Source: Marinimicrococcus sp033875255 (GTDB lineage Bacteria > Pseudomonadota > Alphaproteobacteria > Geminicoccales > Geminicoccaceae). From it: DNA of 64,000 nucleotides. Positions 49,960 through 57,216 of this stretch are shown in pieces; position 1 is the first letter of the stretch; each line of letters begins with the position of its first letter. The translations under genes were made by a program, and so were the position numbers. Below the pieces are notes generated by a model, which was given only the letters and a program-made list of their open reading frames with translations, searched no databases and was not told where the DNA came from. The stretch lies in assembly GCA_033875255.1 (NCBI GenBank), contig JAWZSN010000010.1:1-64000 (forward strand). The letters run 5' to 3'.

Positions 49960-50199
49960 ATGACCGGCGAGCAGCGATTCGATGCGCTGGTCGATGCTCG
50001 CGGGCTCTCCTGCCCGCTGCCGCTGGTCAAGGCCCGCCAGGCGCTCATGGTGCTGCCCAGTGGCGCGGTGATCTGCGTCCTGGCCACCGACCCGGCGGCG
50101 CCGCGGGATTTCGAGGACTATTGCGAGGAGAGCGGTCACAGGCTGGCCGAGACCCGCGAGGTCGAGGGGATCTTCCGCATCACCCTCCACAAGAGATAG
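49960..50199 (+). CDS. TusA/SirA-family sulfurtransferase-like protein
   Basis: A 79-residue protein with the TusA fold. The CPxP motif is in LVDARGLSCPLPLVKARQAL, with the sulfur-carrying Cys at residue ~18. The second half has GAVICVLATDPAAPRDFEDY and HRLAETREVEGIFRITLHKR. These proteins pass sulfane sulfur in tRNA thiolation, molybdenum cofactor or sulfur metabolism. A membrane protein gene begins 3 bp after its stop. Confidence 0.88.
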   Translation: MTGEQRFDALVDARGLSCPLPLVKARQALMVLPSGAVICVLATDPAAPRDFEDYCEESGHRLAETREVEGIFRITLHKR

Positions 50200-50202
50200 G
50201 GG

Positions 50203-50673
50203 ATGCTCGATCTGCCCTGGCTGGCGGCCCTGGGCGCGCTGGCGGTCATCCTCTCCGAGGGAGCGAGCGCCTGGCTCAGGGGCGGGCCGCGTCAGCTCGT
50301 CTGGCCGCCTTTCGTCCGCGGCTGGGAGGTCGCCTGCGCCCTGCGGCTGGCCGCGGCGCCGTGGATCGCGCTCTTCGTGGTCAGCCTCGCCAACCTGCTT
50401 GCCCTGTTGATCGAGGAGGTCGAGGGCGGGCTGCCCTCGCTGGCGGAGGTCTGGCTGTGGCTCGCCGCGGCCAGCGTCGCCGCGATGATCGGACCCTTCA
50501 TGCACCGTCGCAGCCGCCGCGTGGCCGCTCTCTCGCTGTGCCTGCTGGCGGCTTTATGGGCCGCGCTCGCGAGCCACGGCGCGCCGGCCGTTCTGCTGCT
50601 CCCGGGGCTGGTGTTTCTCCTCTGGGCGCTCAACGGCCTGCGCGCGGCGCTGGTCGACGCCAGCATCGGCTGA
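50203..50673 (+). CDS. Hypothetical four-helix membrane protein
   Basis: A 156-residue integral membrane protein with about four hydrophobic segments (LAALGALAVILSEGASAWL; APWIALFVVSLANLLALLIE; VWLWLAAASVAAMIGPF; ALSLCLLAALWAALASHG). I do not recognise a family. It follows the TusA-like gene by 3 bp and is probably co-translated, so a role next to sulfur transfer is conceivable but unsupported. Confidence 0.6.
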   Translation: MLDLPWLAALGALAVILSEGASAWLRGGPRQLVWPPFVRGWEVACALRLAAAPWIALFVVSLANLLALLIEEVEGGLPSLAEVWLWLAAASVAAMIGPFMHRRSRRVAALSLCLLAALWAALASHGAPAVLLLPGLVFLLWALNGLRAALVDASIG

Positions 50674-50677
50674 TCGC

Positions 50678-51088
50678 TCACATCGGCAACACACGGTCCC
50701 GGGCCGGGTCCGTCCGCGCCACCGTGGTGCCGCTGCAGCCGCCAAGGGCGAAGACGCCGTGCGCTTCCGGCAGGACCAGCACGGCGCCGACCGCCTCCAG
50801 CCGCACCGCGAGGCCGGGAGCCTCGGCGACCACCTGGAGCCCGCCCGGCAGCCAGCTTCCGCGCATCGCGACGGCATCCGCCCGCGCCACCGCCAGCAGC
50901 ATCCGCTCCTGCGTCCATGAAGGCGGGAACAGCGCCGTGACGGGGCCCCGCCAACCGGGGTCGCGGGCAGCCTGGACCATGAGCAGCAGGGTCAGCGCGA
51001 ACACGGCAGCACCAGCCGCAAGAAACGCAGCCGCCACACGCGCATGGAGTGCGAGACCCCTGCTTCCTGCCGGGTTGACGCCCGTCAC
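50678..51088 (-). CDS. Hypothetical membrane-anchored protein
   Basis: A 136-residue protein with a GTG start at 51088 preceded by AAGGAGG at ideal spacing, strong evidence of translation. One N-terminal membrane helix (VAAAFLAAGAAVFALTLLLM) is followed by a ~95-residue extracytoplasmic domain with one Cys near the end (GGCSGTT). No recognisable family. Convergent with the preceding membrane gene and divergent from the SDR gene. Confidence 0.6.
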   Translation of the reverse strand: MTGVNPAGSRGLALHARVAAAFLAAGAAVFALTLLLMVQAARDPGWRGPVTALFPPSWTQERMLLAVARADAVAMRGSWLPGGLQVVAEAPGLAVRLEAVGAVLVLPEAHGVFALGGCSGTTVARTDPARDRVLPM

Positions 51089-51149
51089 CGGGTCCTCCTT
51101 ACTCGCGCCGGACGCGGCCCCGACGGCCGCAGCGCTCGGGAGAAAGATC

Positions 51150-51881
51150 GTGGCTGGGAGGCTTCAGGGCAAGAAGGTCGTGGTGACCGCTGCGGCGCAG
51201 GGGATCGGCAGGGCGGCTGCAGAGCTGTTCGCGGCCGAGGGCGCCACGGTGATTGCCACCGACATCAACGAGGAAAAGCTGGGAGGCCTCGAAGGCTGCA
51301 CCACCGAGCGTCTCGACGTTACCGACGCCGCTGCGATCGAGGCCTTCGCGGCGCGTCACGGTGCGGTCGACGCGCTCTTCAATTGCGCGGGCTTCGTCCA
51401 CAACGGCTCGATCCTCGAATGCGAGGAGAAGGACTGGGACTTCTCCTTCGATCTCAACGTCCGCTCCATGTACCGCATCATCAAGGCGTTCCTGCCGGCC
51501 ATGCTGGAGGCCGGCGGCGGCTCGATCGTCAACGTGGCGTCGGTTGCCTCGAGCGTCAAGGGCGTGCCCAACCGCTTCGTCTACGGCACCACCAAGGCGG
51601 CGGTGGTCGGGCTCACCAAGGCCGTGGCGGCGGACTTCGTGACCCGCGGTGTGCGCTGCAACGCGATCTGCCCGGGCACCGTCGAGACGCCCTCCCTCGA
51701 TGACCGCATGAAGGCGCAGCCCGACTACGAGAAGGCGCGCGCCGCGTTCATCGCCCGCCAGCCCATGGGGCGGCTTGGCACCGCCGCCGAGATCGCGGCA
51801 CTGGCGCTCTACCTCGCGTCCGACGAGAGCGCCTACACCACCGGCACGATCAGTGTCATCGATGGCGGCATGACGATGTGA
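51150..51881 (+). CDS. Short-chain dehydrogenase of the BDH2/DHRS6 type
   Basis: A 243-residue NAD(H)-dependent oxidoreductase. The cofactor motif reads TAAAQGIGRAAAELF instead of TGxxxGIG, followed by IATDINEEKL (Asp selecting NAD), LFNCAGFVHNGSILECEEKD, and the YGTTKAAVVGLTK catalytic Tyr-Lys. The combination TAAAQGIG, CEEKDWDFSFDLNVRSMY and PGTVETPSL closely matches animal DHRS6/BDH2 (3-hydroxybutyrate or 4-oxo-L-proline reduction). Bacterial relatives are used in keto-deoxy-sugar or hydroxyproline-type routes. GTG start at 51150 with GGGAGA upstream. Confidence 0.85.
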   Translation: MAGRLQGKKVVVTAAAQGIGRAAAELFAAEGATVIATDINEEKLGGLEGCTTERLDVTDAAAIEAFAARHGAVDALFNCAGFVHNGSILECEEKDWDFSFDLNVRSMYRIIKAFLPAMLEAGGGSIVNVASVASSVKGVPNRFVYGTTKAAVVGLTKAVAADFVTRGVRCNAICPGTVETPSLDDRMKAQPDYEKARAAFIARQPMGRLGTAAEIAALALYLASDESAYTTGTISVIDGGMTM

Positions 51882-51920
51882 GGCCCCGGGCGGGGCAGGC
51901 TCCCGGGGCCATCGCGGCCC

Positions 51921-53378
51921 TCAGGCCGGAGCCGCCCTGCCGAGGCTCGCCGCCAGCCGCTTCCTCGAGACCTTGCCCTGGCCGTTGCGCGGCAGCTCGT
52001 CCAGGACGAAGAGCCGGTGGGGCATGCGCGCTCCCAGCCGGTCCCGGCAGAAGGCGGTGAGGCTCCTCTGGTCCACCTGCTGGCGCAGCACCACCGCTGC
52101 CGCCGGGATCTGGTTGTGGCGCTGCGAGTCGAGCCCGAACGCCACCGCCGCGGCCACGGCCTCGTGCGCCAGCAGCACCTGCTCGATCTCCTGCGGATGG
52201 ATGTTGATGCCGTCGAAGATCATCATGTCGTCGGCGCGGCCGTGGTGCATCAGGAGGCCGTCAGGCGTGAAGGAGGCGAGGTCACCGGGGCGGAACCACC
52301 CGTCGCGGAACGAGCGGGCGGTGGCCTCCGGGTCGTCCAGGTAGCCGCCGATCACGCCCGGCCCGCGCACCCGCACCAGCCCCGTCTCGCCTGCCGGCAG
52401 CGGGCGTCCGGCGTCGTCCACCACCTGGACCTCGAGCGGCGCCATGGGCCGTCCGACCGTGCCCGGCACGCGCTCGAGCAGGTCCGGCCCGGCGCCGCTG
52501 ATCGTGCTGGCCTCGTTGCAGCCGTAGACCACATGGATCGCCGGCGTGAGCCGGCGGGTCACCGCCGCCTGCAGGGCCACCGACGTGGCGCTGGCCCCGA
52601 GCCTGAAGATCCGCAGGCCTGGGAGGCGCGGCTGCTCTCCCCGGAGATGCTCGAGGATCCGCTCCGCGTGGTAGGGGGTGCCGGAGATGTGCCGCACGTC
52701 GTGGCGGTCGATCTCCTCGAGAAGCTGCGGAGGAGCCAGCCCCGCGCGTGGCAGGAAGACGCAGCCGCCTGCGGCGAGGCAGTAGAGGACGCGCCGCCGG
52801 CTCACGGTGAAGTGGAGGTCGACCAGGCTCGCATAGCGCTCGCCCGGCAGGTACTCGAAGAGCGCGGCGTCGCGGACGGCGCGCTCCAGCTCCATGCGGT
52901 GCGAGACCAGGAAGAGCTTGGGCTCCCCGGTGGTGCCCGACGAGGTTCCCGCCATGAAGGGGGCCTCGCCCCCCGGGGCCGTGGCGGCACCCGCAGGGAT
53001 GCGCTGCTCCAGCCAGGCCGGATCGATCACCAGCACCGGGGCGGCATCGTCATCGCTGGCGATATCCCGCACTACCGCCGCCAGTCCCAGGCGCCCGGCA
53101 ATGCTTCGGCGCATGGCCGCCGTCTGGGTCGGCGCCATCGCGATCTGGACCGCGCCCAGCCGCGCCAGCGCCAGCATCGTCACGACGTGCAGAACGGGCC
53201 GCTGGACGGTGATCCCCACCCGGTCTCCGGGGCCCAGTCCCTGCGCCCGCAATGCCGACGCCATGCGCCAGACCAAGACCTTGAGCTGGCCGTAGCGGAT
53301 CAGCCTGTCGCGGTAGATCAGCGCGACAGCATGGGCCCGCTCACGGGCATGACGGAGGAGCGGATCGGCGAGGTTCAC
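51921..53378 (-). CDS. AMP-forming acyl ligase (ANL superfamily), copy 1
   Basis: A 485-residue adenylate-forming enzyme. The ATP loop is GTSSGTTGEPKLFLVS (residues ~144-159), the A5 region VVYGCNEASTISGAG, A7 GWFRPGDLASFTPDG, hinge and A8 HHGRADDMMIFDGINIHPQE and A10 Lys in RNGQGKVSRKRLA. The FDGINIHPQEIEQ wording points to the stand-alone acyl-CoA or acyl-carrier ligase type. It is a paralogue of the gene 200 bp upstream on the same strand. Acyl substrate not predictable. GTG start at 53378. Confidence 0.83.
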   Translation of the reverse strand: MNLADPLLRHARERAHAVALIYRDRLIRYGQLKVLVWRMASALRAQGLGPGDRVGITVQRPVLHVVTMLALARLGAVQIAMAPTQTAAMRRSIAGRLGLAAVVRDIASDDDAAPVLVIDPAWLEQRIPAGAATAPGGEAPFMAGTSSGTTGEPKLFLVSHRMELERAVRDAALFEYLPGERYASLVDLHFTVSRRRVLYCLAAGGCVFLPRAGLAPPQLLEEIDRHDVRHISGTPYHAERILEHLRGEQPRLPGLRIFRLGASATSVALQAAVTRRLTPAIHVVYGCNEASTISGAGPDLLERVPGTVGRPMAPLEVQVVDDAGRPLPAGETGLVRVRGPGVIGGYLDDPEATARSFRDGWFRPGDLASFTPDGLLMHHGRADDMMIFDGINIHPQEIEQVLLAHEAVAAAVAFGLDSQRHNQIPAAAVVLRQQVDQRSLTAFCRDRLGARMPHRLFVLDELPRNGQGKVSRKRLAASLGRAAPA

Positions 53379-53479
53379 GGCGGGGCCCCTGATCGCTTCC
53401 GGTTGTCGCGGTCGTAGCGCCGCCAGTGCCGGCCGGCTCCAGCTTGGAACGCCTTAAGGTTGAGATGGTATGGCTGGAA

Positions 53480-53491
53480 CTATCGCGATAG
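53480..53491. promoter_or_regulatory. Perfect 12-bp palindrome between the ligase genes
   Basis: CTATCGCGATAG lies about 100 bp upstream of copy 1's start in a 205-bp gap, in an A/T-richer patch. It could be an operator for the downstream ligase gene; no known regulator matches it by eye. Confidence 0.35.
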
Positions 53492-53547
53492 GCGGCATCG
53501 CGTCAACGCCGGACGTGCCGTGGCACGGGAAGCTCTCCGCCTGCGGG

Positions 53548-53567
53548 GCGGGCGCCGGCACGCCCGC
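53548..53567 (-). terminator. GC-rich hairpin after ligase copy 2
   Basis: GCGGGCG and CGCCCGC form a perfect 7-bp stem around CCGGCA, 17 bp past the copy 2 stop codon. No T-run, so terminator function is weakly supported. Confidence 0.35.
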
Positions 53568-53583
53568 CGCAGGCGGCGGCCCG

Positions 53584-55074
53584 CTAGGTCGGGCGCGCTC
53601 GTGCCCCCTGAGCGGCGACTGCGGCCGCCATTTCCTCCGCCAGCGCCCTGCGGCTGACCTTGCCGGTGGGGCCGCGCGGGAGCGCCGGGAGCACGGTCAG
53701 CCGCTGCGGCATGCGCCGGCCCAGCCTCTCGCCGCAAAAGCGCAGCAGGTCCGCGGGCTTGGCGTCGCCGTGCAGCACCACGACGGCTGCGGGCACATGC
53801 TGGTAGCGCTGGTTGGCAAGCGCGAAGGCCACCGCTTCCGCGACCGCAGGGTGGGTCAGCAGCACCTGCTCGATCTCGCCAGGATGGATGTTGATCCCGT
53901 CGAACACGATCACGTCGTCCGCCCGGCCGTGGTGCATGAGTGCTCCTTCCGGGGTGAAGCAGGCGAGGTCGCCGGGATAGAACCATCCGCCCCGGAAGGC
54001 CTCCGCGGTGGCTGCGGGATCGTCGATATAGCCGCGGATCACGCCCTCGCCGCGCAGGCGCACCCGACCGCAGGCGCCAGTCGGAACGGGGCGATCCTCG
54101 CCGTCCACGATCTCCACCTCGAGGCCGGGCATGGGACGCCCGACCGTCCCCGGCAGACGGCGCTGGATCTCGGGATCGGCGGCGGCGATGGTGCCGCCCT
54201 CGTTGCTGCCGTAGTTGATGTAGAGGTTCGGGGTCAGCCGCCGGCGGACCTCCTCGCGCAGCGCCTGCGGCACGGCAGCCGCCCCGATCCTGAGAATGCG
54301 CAGGGCGCGCGGCGGGGGGGCGCCTCCCTCGACGGCCGCCAGCATCGCGTGCGCATGGGATGGCGTGCCCGAGACGTGGCCGATCTTGTGCCGCTCGATG
54401 AGCGTCAGGATCTCGCCCGGCGGAGTCCTGGGGCGGGGCAGGAACACGCAGCCGCCCGCCATGAGGCAGTGCAGCACGCGGCGCCGCCCCACCGCGAAGT
54501 GCAGGTCCACGAGGTTCAGATAGGGCTCGCCCTGGCGGAAGTCGAAGACGGTGAGGTCGCGCCGCGCCCGGACCGCCTCGTCGTGATGCGAGGCGGCATA
54601 GAGCTTGGGCGCGCCGGTGGTGCCGGAGGAGCTTGCGAACAGCCAGGGGGCGGTGCCGCCGCCCCCGCGCGCCGCCGCGAGCTCGCCCTCCGGCCGCTCC
54701 TCCTCGAGCCACACGGGATCGAGCCGGAGCAGCGGCAGGACCTGCGCGGCAGGCTCCATGTCCGACACCAGGGCCGCGAGCTTGAGCCGCCGGCCCAGCT
54801 CGGCGGCCCGGCTCGCGGACTCGTCCTGCCCGAGCGGGAGCTGGGCGACGCCCAGCCGTGCCAGCGCCAGCATGGCGATAACGTGGAGCACAGGCCGCTG
54901 CACGGTGAGCGCCACGCGGTCGCCCGGCCCGAGGCCGCGGGCCCGCAGCGCCGCCGCAAGGCGCCGCGCGAGGAGCTCGAGCCGGGCGTGATCCAGCATC
55001 ACGTCGGGGTGGACCACCGCCGGCGCGTGCGGCTGCCGCGCGGCGTTGCCGGCGAGGGAATCGGTGAGGTTCAT
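53584..55074 (-). CDS. AMP-forming acyl ligase (ANL superfamily), copy 2
   Basis: A 496-residue paralogue of the ligase at 51921-53378, with the same motif set. The ATP loop is SSSGTTGAPKLYAAS, A5 INYGSNEGGTIAAAD, A7 GWFYPGDLACFTPEG, A8 HHGRADDVIVFDGINIHPGE and A10 Lys in RGPTGKVSRRALA. The start MNLTDSL closely matches MNLADPL of copy 1, and AGGAGT stands upstream of the ATG. The pair probably arose by tandem duplication with later divergence, so they may take different acyl acids. The opposite-strand typA gene starts 200 bp away. Confidence 0.83.
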   Translation of the reverse strand: MNLTDSLAGNAARQPHAPAVVHPDVMLDHARLELLARRLAAALRARGLGPGDRVALTVQRPVLHVIAMLALARLGVAQLPLGQDESASRAAELGRRLKLAALVSDMEPAAQVLPLLRLDPVWLEEERPEGELAAARGGGGTAPWLFASSSGTTGAPKLYAASHHDEAVRARRDLTVFDFRQGEPYLNLVDLHFAVGRRRVLHCLMAGGCVFLPRPRTPPGEILTLIERHKIGHVSGTPSHAHAMLAAVEGGAPPPRALRILRIGAAAVPQALREEVRRRLTPNLYINYGSNEGGTIAAADPEIQRRLPGTVGRPMPGLEVEIVDGEDRPVPTGACGRVRLRGEGVIRGYIDDPAATAEAFRGGWFYPGDLACFTPEGALMHHGRADDVIVFDGINIHPGEIEQVLLTHPAVAEAVAFALANQRYQHVPAAVVVLHGDAKPADLLRFCGERLGRRMPQRLTVLPALPRGPTGKVSRRALAEEMAAAVAAQGARARPT

Positions 55075-55275
55075 CGGTGACTCCTGGCCGCCGCCATGTC
55101 CCCGGCGCTGCGGCTGGCGCAGCCTAGACCGGGGAAGGCACGGTTGTGGATGCCCAACGTGCCGCAGGCCCCGTGGCGCGCTTGCACTGGCGTGCCCGCC
55201 CTTATGGCTCTATATGGTGTCCGCCCATTGTCGGCTCCGATGCCGGCTGTCTTTCCTCTCCCACCCGAGTGTCTC

Positions 55276-57099
55276 ATGGAACTTCGCAACATTGCGATCA
55301 TTGCCCACGTCGACCACGGCAAGACGACCATGGTCGACAAGCTGCTCCAGCAGGCCGGCACGTTCCGAGAACACCAGCAGGTGCAGGAGCGGGCGATGGA
55401 CAGCAACGACATCGAGCGCGAACGGGGCATCACGATCCTCGCCAAATCCACCTCGGTGGTCTGGAAGGACGTCCGCATCAACATCGTCGACACGCCGGGT
55501 CACGCCGATTTCGGTGGCGAGGTCGAGCGCATCCTCTCGATGGTCGATAGCTGCCTGCTGCTGGTCGACGCCGCCGAGGGGCCGATGCCGCAGACCAAGT
55601 TCGTGCTGGGCAAGGCCCTGAAGCAGGGCTTGCGGCCGATCGTGGTCATCAACAAGATCGACAAGCCCGACCAGCGCGCCGACGAGGTCCTCAACGAGAT
55701 TTTCGACCTCTTCGCGGCCCTCGAGGCGGAAGACGAGCAGCTCGACTTTCCCCACGTCTACGCCAGCGCCAAGCAGGGCTGGGCGGTGGTCGAGCTCGAC
55801 GACCCGCGCGAGAGCCTGGCCCCGCTGTTCGACCTCATCCTCAAGCATGTTCCGGCGCCCACCGCCGATCCCGACGGTCCGTTCCGGATGCTGGCCACCA
55901 CCGTCGAGGCCAACCCCTATCTGGGCCGCCTCTTGACCGGCCGGGTGTTCTCCGGCCGCCTCAAGCCCAACGCTCCGCTCAAGGCGCTGACCCGCAACGG
56001 CGAGCTGGCCGAGCAGGGCCGTGTCAGCAAGCTGCTGGCGTTCCGCGGCCTCGAGCGGCAGCCGGTCGAGGAGGTCGTGGCCGGCGACATCGTGACCATT
56101 GCCGGGTTCGGCAAGGCCACCGTCTCCGACACGCTGTGCGACGTCTCGGTCGAGGAGCCGCTGCCGGCCCAGCCGATCGATCCCTCGACCATCGTCATGA
56201 CCTTCTCGGTCAATGACGGGCCTTATGCCGGCCAGGAAGGCACCAAGGTCACCTCGCGGCAGATCTGGGACCGGCTGCAGCGCGAGGCCGAGGGCAACGT
56301 GGCGATCCGCGTGAAGCTGGCCGACGAGAGCGACGCTTTCGAGGTCGCCGGGCGCGGCGAGCTGCAGCTGGCCGTGCTGATCGAGACCATGCGTCGCGAG
56401 GGCTACGAGCTTTGCGTCGGCCGCCCGCGCGTGCTGTTCCGCACCGATGAGGAGAGCGGCCAGCGGCTCGAGCCCATCGAGGAGGTGGTGATCGACGTCG
56501 ACGAGGAATATTCCGGTGTCGTCGTCGAGAAGCTGACCCAGCGCCGCGGCGAGCTCAAGGACATGCGCCCGGCCGGTGCCGGCAAGCAGCGCCTGGTGTT
56601 CAACGCGCCCTCCCGCGCGCTGATCGGCTACTATGGCGAGTTCTTGACCGACACCCGCGGCACCGGCGTGCTCAACCGCGTGTTCCACGCCTGGGAGCCC
56701 TACAAGGGCGCGATCCAGCAGCGTCACACCGGCGTGCTGATCTCCGCCGAGCAGGGCGAGTCGGTGGCCTTTGCGCTGTGGAACCTCGAGGATCGCGGCC
56801 CGATGTTCATCGGCGCCGGCGAGAAGATCTATTCGGGCATGATCATCGGCGAGCACACTCGCGGCAACGACCTCGAGGTGAACCCGCTCAAGGCCAAGAA
56901 GCTCACCAACATGCGGGCTTCCGGCAAGGACGACGCGGTGGCGCTGACCCCGCCGATCCGCATGACGCTGGAGAAGGCGATCTCCTACATCGCCGACGAC
57001 GAGCTGGTCGAGGTGACGCCCGCCTCGATCCGGCTCAGGAAGCGCTATCTCGATCCGCACGAGCGCAAGCGCGCGGCGCGGCAGAAGGACGTCGCGTAA
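55276..57099 (+). CDS. typA: Translational GTPase TypA/BipA
   Basis: A 607-residue ribosome-binding GTPase of standard length. G1 IAIIAHVDHGKTTMVDKLL, G2 around DIERERGITILAKSTSVVW, G3 DTPGHADFGGEVER, G4 INKIDKPD, G5 SAKQGWAVVE (variant). EF-G-like domains III and V follow, with the BipA-specific C-terminal domain (GYYGEFLTDTRGTGVLNRVF; RASGKDDAVALTPP). It supports ribosome assembly and growth under stress. The ATG at 55276 fits the family start MELRNIAIIAHVD; a longer frame from 55096 has no support. Followed by a strong terminator. Confidence 0.97.
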   Translation: MELRNIAIIAHVDHGKTTMVDKLLQQAGTFREHQQVQERAMDSNDIERERGITILAKSTSVVWKDVRINIVDTPGHADFGGEVERILSMVDSCLLLVDAAEGPMPQTKFVLGKALKQGLRPIVVINKIDKPDQRADEVLNEIFDLFAALEAEDEQLDFPHVYASAKQGWAVVELDDPRESLAPLFDLILKHVPAPTADPDGPFRMLATTVEANPYLGRLLTGRVFSGRLKPNAPLKALTRNGELAEQGRVSKLLAFRGLERQPVEEVVAGDIVTIAGFGKATVSDTLCDVSVEEPLPAQPIDPSTIVMTFSVNDGPYAGQEGTKVTSRQIWDRLQREAEGNVAIRVKLADESDAFEVAGRGELQLAVLIETMRREGYELCVGRPRVLFRTDEESGQRLEPIEEVVIDVDEEYSGVVVEKLTQRRGELKDMRPAGAGKQRLVFNAPSRALIGYYGEFLTDTRGTGVLNRVFHAWEPYKGAIQQRHTGVLISAEQGESVAFALWNLEDRGPMFIGAGEKIYSGMIIGEHTRGNDLEVNPLKAKKLTNMRASGKDDAVALTPPIRMTLEKAISYIADDELVEVTPASIRLRKRYLDPHERKRAARQKDVA

Positions 57100-57158
57100 G
57101 GCTGGACGATCGTCCGGCTCGCCGTTCGGGCCGGACGATCCTCGACTGTCGCCAATCG

Positions 57159-57193
57159 AAAACGGCCGGTGCGGGCGCGCACTGGCCGTTTTT
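57159..57193 (+). terminator. Rho-independent terminator after typA
   Basis: AAAACGGCCGGTGC pairs with GCACTGGCCGTTTT (14 bp, one G-T) around GGGCGC, with T-run at the end. Because of the A- and T-runs on both flanks it can serve both typA and the convergent Tad operon. A second dyad (GGACGATCGTCC, near 57113-57124, with GGCCGGACGATCC) lies just before it. Confidence 0.88.
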
Positions 57194-57216
57194 CGTGCCG
57201 CCCGGTGACCGGCCGC

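Noticed and set aside
55096..55275. Sixty-codon N-terminal extension of TypA
   Set aside because: The family starts at MELRNIAIIAHVDHGKTT; the extension is not conserved-looking and contains the likely promoter region.
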